Shown: positions 22,111 to 25,521 of the stretch, piece after piece | Position numbering within the stretch: position 1 is the first letter of the stretch | Layout: every line of letters starts with the position of its first letter | Source of the DNA: Collinsella aerofaciens | Lineage (GTDB): Bacteria > Actinomycetota > Coriobacteriia > Coriobacteriales > Coriobacteriaceae | Reading direction: 5' to 3' | Assembly (NCBI RefSeq): GCF_028209395.1 | Contig: NZ_JAQLDQ010000026.1 | Span: forward strand, 1-25,521 | Length of the DNA stretch: 25,521 nucleotides | The notes under the pieces: model-generated | What the model was told of the DNA's origin: nothing | Database searches by the model: none | The model's input: the letters and a program-made list of their open reading frames with translations, nothing else | Translations under genes and position numbers: made by a program

Positions 22111-23520
22111 TTACTCGCCCAGCAGGCTCTTGGTGATGGAAGCGGCGGCCTTCTTGCCGGCGCCCATCGCCAGAATGACCGTAGCGGCACCGGTGACGAT
22201 GTCGCCGCCGGCCCAGATGCGGGGATCGGTGGTCTGGCCGGTCTCCTCGTCGGCGACGATGTAGCCCCACTTGTTGAGCTCCATCTTGCCGCCGATCTTC
22301 TTTGCGAAGGGGTTGGCGTTGGTACCGATAGCCGAGATTGCGACATCGCAGGGAATCTCCTCGATGGCGCCCTCGATGGGCACCGGGCGACGACGGCCGG
22401 ACTCATCGGGCTCGCCGAGCTCCATCTTCTGGACCTTGACGGCGCACACGGAGCCGTCCTCGCCAGCGACAAACTCGAGCGGGGAAACGAGCGGCAGAAC
22501 CTCGACGCCCTCGGCCTTGGCGTGGTGCAGCTCGGCACGACGGCAGGGCATCTCGTCCTCGGTACGACGGTAGGCGATGATGGCGTGCTCAGCGCCCAGG
22601 CGCTTGGCGGTACGGACGGCGTCCATAGCCACGTTGCCGCCACCAAAGACAACGACGTTCTTGCCGTGCTTGGTGGGGGTGTCGTACTCGGGGAACTTGT
22701 TGGCCTTCATCAGGTTCACGCGGGTGAGGTACTCGTTCGCGAAGAAGACGTTGGGCAGGTTCTCGCCGGGGACGTTGAGGAACTTGGGCAGGCCAGCGCC
22801 GGTCGCCACGTAGATGGCGTCGAAGCCCTGCTCGAACAGCTCCTCGGCCGTGGCCATGTTGCCCACGACGGAGTTGTACTCAAACTTGACGCCCATGTCC
22901 TCCAGGCCGTCAATCTCGCGCTTGACGACCGCCTTGGGCAGACGGAACTCGGGGATGCCGTAGACCAGCACGCCGCCGCCGGTAAAGAAGGCCTCGAAGA
23001 CGGTGACGTCAAAGCCGTTGCGGGCGAGCTCGCCGGCGCAGGTGATGCCGGACGGGCCGGAACCGACGACGGCGACCTTCTTGCCGTTCTTGGGAGCCAT
23101 CTTGGGCGTGGAGGCGAGCTCGGGGCGGTCGCCCAGGAAGCGCTCGAGCTGGCCGATGGCCACGGGCTCGGACTTCTTACCACGGATGCACTTGCCCTCG
23201 CACTGGTTCTCCTGCGGGCAGACGCGGCCGCAGATAGCGGGAAGCATGGAGTCCTCGCGGATGGTATCGAGGGCGCTGCCGAAGTCCTTCGCGCGGATCT
23301 GCTCGATAAAGCGGGGGATGTTGATGTTGACGGGGCAGCCCTCAACACAGAACGGCTTCTTGCAGTTGAGGCAGCGCTCGGCCTCGGCCAGCGCCATCTC
23401 CTCGGTGAAGCCCTTGTCGACGGGGCGGAAGTCGCAGGCGCGCTCGGCAGCCGGCTCCTCGTTATCGGGGGTGCGGGGCGACTTCATATCGGCAACGAAA
23501 CGACCGTTAACTAGTGGCAT
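22111..23520 (-). CDS. nfnB: NfnB/GltD-like FAD and iron-sulfur NAD(P) oxidoreductase subunit
   Basis: Large subunit of NADH-dependent reduced ferredoxin:NADP+ oxidoreductase, 469 residues (family about 470). Two [4Fe-4S] motifs are visible: C50, C53, C58, C62 and C97, C101, C107, C111. The FAD-binding loop is GSGPSG (153-158) and the NADP(H)-binding loop GGGNVAMD (293-300). The C-terminal NPFAKKIG and AGGDIVTGAATVILAMGAGK are typical of GltD relatives. It could be called the glutamate synthase small chain, but the adjacent ferredoxin-NADP reductase subunit and the absence of a gltB point to Nfn. The start overlaps nfnA by 10 bases; GAGGAAAAGAG inside nfnA serves as ribosome site. Confidence 0.9.
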   Translation of the reverse strand: MPLVNGRFVADMKSPRTPDNEEPAAERACDFRPVDKGFTEEMALAEAERCLNCKKPFCVEGCPVNINIPRFIEQIRAKDFGSALDTIREDSMLPAICGRVCPQENQCEGKCIRGKKSEPVAIGQLERFLGDRPELASTPKMAPKNGKKVAVVGSGPSGITCAGELARNGFDVTVFEAFFTGGGVLVYGIPEFRLPKAVVKREIDGLEDMGVKFEYNSVVGNMATAEELFEQGFDAIYVATGAGLPKFLNVPGENLPNVFFANEYLTRVNLMKANKFPEYDTPTKHGKNVVVFGGGNVAMDAVRTAKRLGAEHAIIAYRRTEDEMPCRRAELHHAKAEGVEVLPLVSPLEFVAGEDGSVCAVKVQKMELGEPDESGRRRPVPIEGAIEEIPCDVAISAIGTNANPFAKKIGGKMELNKWGYIVADEETGQTTDPRIWAGGDIVTGAATVILAMGAGKKAAASITKSLLGE

Positions 23521-24350
23521 GCGCAGCTCTTTTCCTCATAGGCCTTGAGGGACTCGCCCTCTTCGGAACGGTAAGCGGCCTGGCGGGCACGAAGGTCATC
23601 CCAGTCGACCAGGGTGGCATCGAAGTCGGGGCCGTCGACGCAAGCGAACTTGGTCACGCCGCCCACCTCGACGCGGCAGCAGCCGCACATGCCGGTGCCG
23701 TCAACCATGATGGGGTTGAGGGACGCGGTGATGGGGGTGTCGTACTTCTGGGCGGTGAGGGTCGAGAACTTCATCATCGGAACGGGGCCGACGCAGAAGA
23801 CCTGGCTCACGGCCTTGTCCTGCAGCAGGCGCTCCAGCGGAGCGGTGACAACGCCCTGCTCGCCGTAGGAGCCGTCGTCAGTGGTGATGTGGATGTGGTC
23901 CTCGTCGAGGAGCTCGCGGAACTGGTCCTCCATGAGCAGGAGGTCCTTGGTGCGAGCGCCCATGATGGCGTGGACCTCATGACCGGTCTCGACCAGGTGC
24001 TTGGCGACCGGGAAGGCAATTGCCAGGCCGACGCCGCCGCCAATGACGGCGCAGGGGCCCTCGGCCATCTCGGTGGGAACGCCCAGCGGGCCTACGACGT
24101 CGCGCAGCGACTCGCCGGCCTCGTATGTGGACAGCATCTCGGTGGTCTTGCCGATCACCATGAAGATGAACTCGACCCAGCCCTCGTCACCGTTCCAGCC
24201 AGCTAGGGTAAACGGGACGCGCTCGCCCGTCTCGTTGGCGCGAACCATGAGGAACTGTCCAGCGTGCGCATGCTTGGCGATTGCGGGCGCCTCGATGCGG
24301 AACTTGAACACCTTCTCCGAGAACTGCGTCTTCTCCAGGATCTTATACAT
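23511..24350 (-). CDS. nfnA: NfnA-like ferredoxin-NADP+ reductase subunit (sulfide dehydrogenase subunit alpha-like)
   Basis: Small flavoprotein subunit that, with NfnB, couples reduced ferredoxin and NADH to NADP+ by electron bifurcation in anaerobes. It has 279 residues. An FAD domain spans about 1-95 (GQFLMVRANETGERVPFTLA) and an NAD domain about 96-200 (CAVIGGGVGLAIAFPVAKHL). The [2Fe-2S] region is DGTGMCGCC plus FACVDGPDF; likely ligands are D217, C222, C225 and C237, the one-Asp three-Cys pattern known from Nfn. The C-terminus ends SCACH. GAGAGGGG precedes the ATG. First gene of the pair, with its own promoter at about 24456. Confidence 0.9.
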   Translation of the reverse strand: MYKILEKTQFSEKVFKFRIEAPAIAKHAHAGQFLMVRANETGERVPFTLAGWNGDEGWVEFIFMVIGKTTEMLSTYEAGESLRDVVGPLGVPTEMAEGPCAVIGGGVGLAIAFPVAKHLVETGHEVHAIMGARTKDLLLMEDQFRELLDEDHIHITTDDGSYGEQGVVTAPLERLLQDKAVSQVFCVGPVPMMKFSTLTAQKYDTPITASLNPIMVDGTGMCGCCRVEVGGVTKFACVDGPDFDATLVDWDDLRARQAAYRSEEGESLKAYEEKSCACH

Positions 24351-24412
24351 AGAACCCCTCTCTTGTTAGGGCCGCCGAACCGTGCCTCCACGGAAATGGA
24401 CGGTAGCCCGAA

Positions 24413-24451
24413 TAAAACCGTACGTGCACAGGCGTTGTGCAGACATACGGT
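24413..24451 (-). promoter_or_regulatory. Leader hairpin with T-tract at the start of the nfnA transcript
   Basis: On the minus strand ACCGTA and TACGGT (24446-24451, 24417-24422) form the base of a stem. TGCACA and TGTGCA form its upper part around ACGCC, and TTTTATT follows. The predicted transcription start is about 24449, so the RNA would begin with this hairpin. It may be an attenuator or a 5' stabiliser. A second small stem (ACCGT/ACGGT, about 24379-24404) follows. Confidence 0.45.
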
Positions 24452-24455
24452 GCAA

Positions 24456-24461
24456 ATTATA
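24456..24461 (-). promoter_or_regulatory. -10 box of the nfnA-nfnB promoter
   Basis: TATAAT on the minus strand (ATTATA as written), about 105 bases before the nfnA ATG. A convincing -35 box at 17 bases is not seen; GTGACA occurs 12 bases upstream. Confidence 0.5.
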
Positions 24462-24540
24462 CCCTCATGGACATGTCACTTACGTGTGTCTTCGGCGGTT
24501 GGGAGCAGGGTTTATCCACTTTGGCCTATCAAAGGGGGAG

Positions 24541-24573
24541 AAGTTTATTTTGGTCGGTTTTATCAGGTAAAAC
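24541..24573 (+). repeat. Partial copy (right half) of the GGGACAG hairpin
   Basis: AGTTTATTTTGGTCGGTTTT resembles the loop end plus right arm of the hairpin at 13026-13066, but the left arm and the GGGACAG core are missing. It lies opposite in orientation to the full copy at 24686-24726, with a strong terminator between them. Confidence 0.45.
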
Positions 24574-24575
24574 GG

Positions 24576-24619
24576 CAAAGGGGGCCGGCCTCGGGCTGTG
24601 ATGAGGCCGGCCCCCTTTG
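24576..24619. terminator. Strong 17-bp hairpin between pth and nfnA
   Basis: Perfect 17-bp arms (24576-24592 and 24603-24619) enclose a 10-base loop. The stem is flanked by AAA and TTT, so it can stop transcription from either side. It separates the pth transcript from the nfn promoter region. Confidence 0.75.
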
Positions 24620-24685
24620 GGGTGCTATGCATGTATGTCGGCGCGCGGTTGATTGCGATGCCGCAACTGGGGAGTTTCCGCAGGT

Positions 24686-24726
24686 AAAACTTGCCAAAAT
24701 AAACCTGTCCCTAAATGATAGGTTTT
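24686..24726 (-). repeat. GGGACAG-loop hairpin at the pth stop codon (inverted copy)
   Basis: Read on the minus strand, the element starts inside the pth TAA, as the purF copy does, with left arm AAAACCTATCATTT, loop AGGGACAGGTTTA (identical to the purF copy) and right arm TTTTGGCAAGTTTT. The stem is partly decayed, with about 9-10 of 14 pairs. The next bases, TACCTGC, also match the purF copy. Confidence 0.7.
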
Positions 24727-25354
24727 AGTGCTTGCCGTTGGCGGAAGCGGCGCCGTTTACGTGATCGCGGGCGTAGATTACGCCGTGGACGATGGCCAGA
24801 CCGGCGGCGTCGGCGGCGCGGGCACAGGTGTCCTGGAAATCCTCGGCCTCGCGGGCGCGCAGCTGCTTAAGCACGTAGTCGGCGACAGCCATCTTGCCGG
24901 GAGGGTTGCCGATGCCGGTGCGGATGCGGCTGAAGTCGCGGCTGCCCATCTTGTCGATGATGGAGCGCAGGCCGTTGTGACCGGCGTGGCCGCCGCCCAC
25001 CTTAACACGCACGTCGCCGGCGGGAATATCGAGCTCGTCGTGAATCACGAGCAGCTCCTCGGCCTTGATCTTGTACTCGCGGCAGAGCTTGGAGATGGGC
25101 CCGCCCGAGGTGTTCATGTACGACTGCGGCTTGACCAGCACGATCTGGCGCTTACCGCCCTCTTCCTCGGGATCGTTGATGTTGATGAGCGCGACCTCGG
25201 CGCCTGCTTGGTTTTTCCAGTACGTGACGCCGGCCTGACGGGCCAGCTCGTCGATTGCTTTGAAACCAGCGTTGTGACGGGTCTCGGCATATTCCTCGCC
25301 AGGGTTGCCAAGTCCGGCAACCATGCGAATCTTAAGCGGCTGTGCAGCTGCCAT
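24725..25354 (-). CDS. pth: Peptidyl-tRNA hydrolase (Pth)
   Basis: Hydrolyses peptidyl-tRNA released from stalled ribosomes and so recycles tRNA; cytoplasmic and usually essential. It has 209 residues, near the family's roughly 195. Key residues are visible: N17 in GLGNPG, catalytic H27 in ETRHNAGF, N81 in QSYMNTSGG, D106 in VIHDELDIPAGDVRVK, and the asparagine of GHAGHNGLRS. The N-terminus has 7 extra residues and the C-terminus a short Gly/Ala/Asn tail. GGAAGGA precedes the ATG. The gene is read alone here; what lies upstream beyond 25521 is cut off. Confidence 0.96.
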   Translation of the reverse strand: MAAAQPLKIRMVAGLGNPGEEYAETRHNAGFKAIDELARQAGVTYWKNQAGAEVALININDPEEEGGKRQIVLVKPQSYMNTSGGPISKLCREYKIKAEELLVIHDELDIPAGDVRVKVGGGHAGHNGLRSIIDKMGSRDFSRIRTGIGNPPGKMAVADYVLKQLRAREAEDFQDTCARAADAAGLAIVHGVIYARDHVNGAASANGKH

Positions 25355-25491
25355 GTTTATCCTTCCGTTACATAAAAAGTTTAATCAACGACAAAGGCTA
25401 CCACGCCCGCCGAAGGCGAGGCTTTGCTTCAGCGAAATCCCACCAGACAAAAGCGCGGCCGCGGCAGAGCGAGCCGTCGGAACAGAAGAAA

Positions 25492-25521
25492 CCCCCGCGC
25501 GACCTTTGCGAAGCAAGGGGG
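25492..25521 (-). terminator. Hairpin at the window edge, probable terminator of an upstream minus-strand gene
   Basis: CCCCC (25492-25496) pairs with GGGGG (25517-25521). The interior contains TTTGCGAAGC (25505-25514), the loop core also found in the repeats at 733 and 7645, and forms its own small stem. On the minus strand the stem is followed by TTTCTTCTG. The outer part of the arms may continue beyond the window. Confidence 0.5.

Noticed and set aside
22111..24350. Glutamate synthase small chain (gltD) plus unrelated reductase
   Set aside because: The partner with the Asp/Cys [2Fe-2S] motif and the 10-base overlap fit NfnA-NfnB. No gltB is adjacent, although the names are used interchangeably in annotations.

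Overview
The window looks like chromosomal DNA from a high-GC gut Actinomycetota of the class Coriobacteriia, most likely Collinsella or a close relative. This is inferred from GC-rich codon use, the protein families present and the style of the intergenic repeats; no database search was possible.

Layout. Bases 1-566 hold the tail of an unidentified gene and a C-terminal remnant of an IS256-family transposase. Bases 567-1087 are a comparatively AT-rich gap. Bases 1088-7501 encode one 2137-residue secreted, sortase-anchored glycoside hydrolase. It has a GH31 catalytic module, an FN3 domain, three F5/8C (CBM32-like) modules, a dockerin-like segment next to a cohesin, a BIG2 domain and three FIVAR repeats, and it ends in an IPVTG sorting signal. 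After a strong terminator and a long hairpin repeat come purE, a class B-type sortase and a small MoaE-family protein. These three converge, through a bidirectional terminator, on a minus-strand CmpB-type membrane protein. Bases 11357-14979 carry purF, purM and purN (IMP biosynthesis, with purE from 3 kb upstream). A stand-alone PTS EIIA, a membrane-anchored parvulin-type foldase and a YqeY protein follow. Bases 17828-20857 are a complete polar amino-acid ABC importer (ATPase, Tat/lipoprotein binding protein, two permeases), followed by a cytidylate-kinase-like gene. The right end is minus-strand: nfnA-nfnB (electron-bifurcating ferredoxin/NAD(P) transhydrogenase) and pth.

How the genes work together. 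The GH31 protein is probably displayed on the cell wall by a sortase, possibly the one encoded nearby, and acts on host or dietary glycans. The pur genes, the importer, NfnAB, Pth and YqeY are housekeeping functions.

The most unusual content is between genes. (1) Three consecutive 55-nt hairpins share a 15-bp basal stem, so six 15-nt arms alternate in orientation every 40-41 nt (21756-21971), and the array is enclosed by two inverted hairpins. (2) A family of small hairpins has a conserved 13-nt loop (GGGGACAG type) but unrelated, internally complementary stems; I count about eight copies between 13 and 24.7 kb. (3) A second family has a conserved 41-nt head and a hairpin whose loop contains TTYGCGAAGC. 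(4) A 101-bp near-palindrome is flanked by a 5-bp direct repeat, like a MITE. These are the best candidates for something undescribed.
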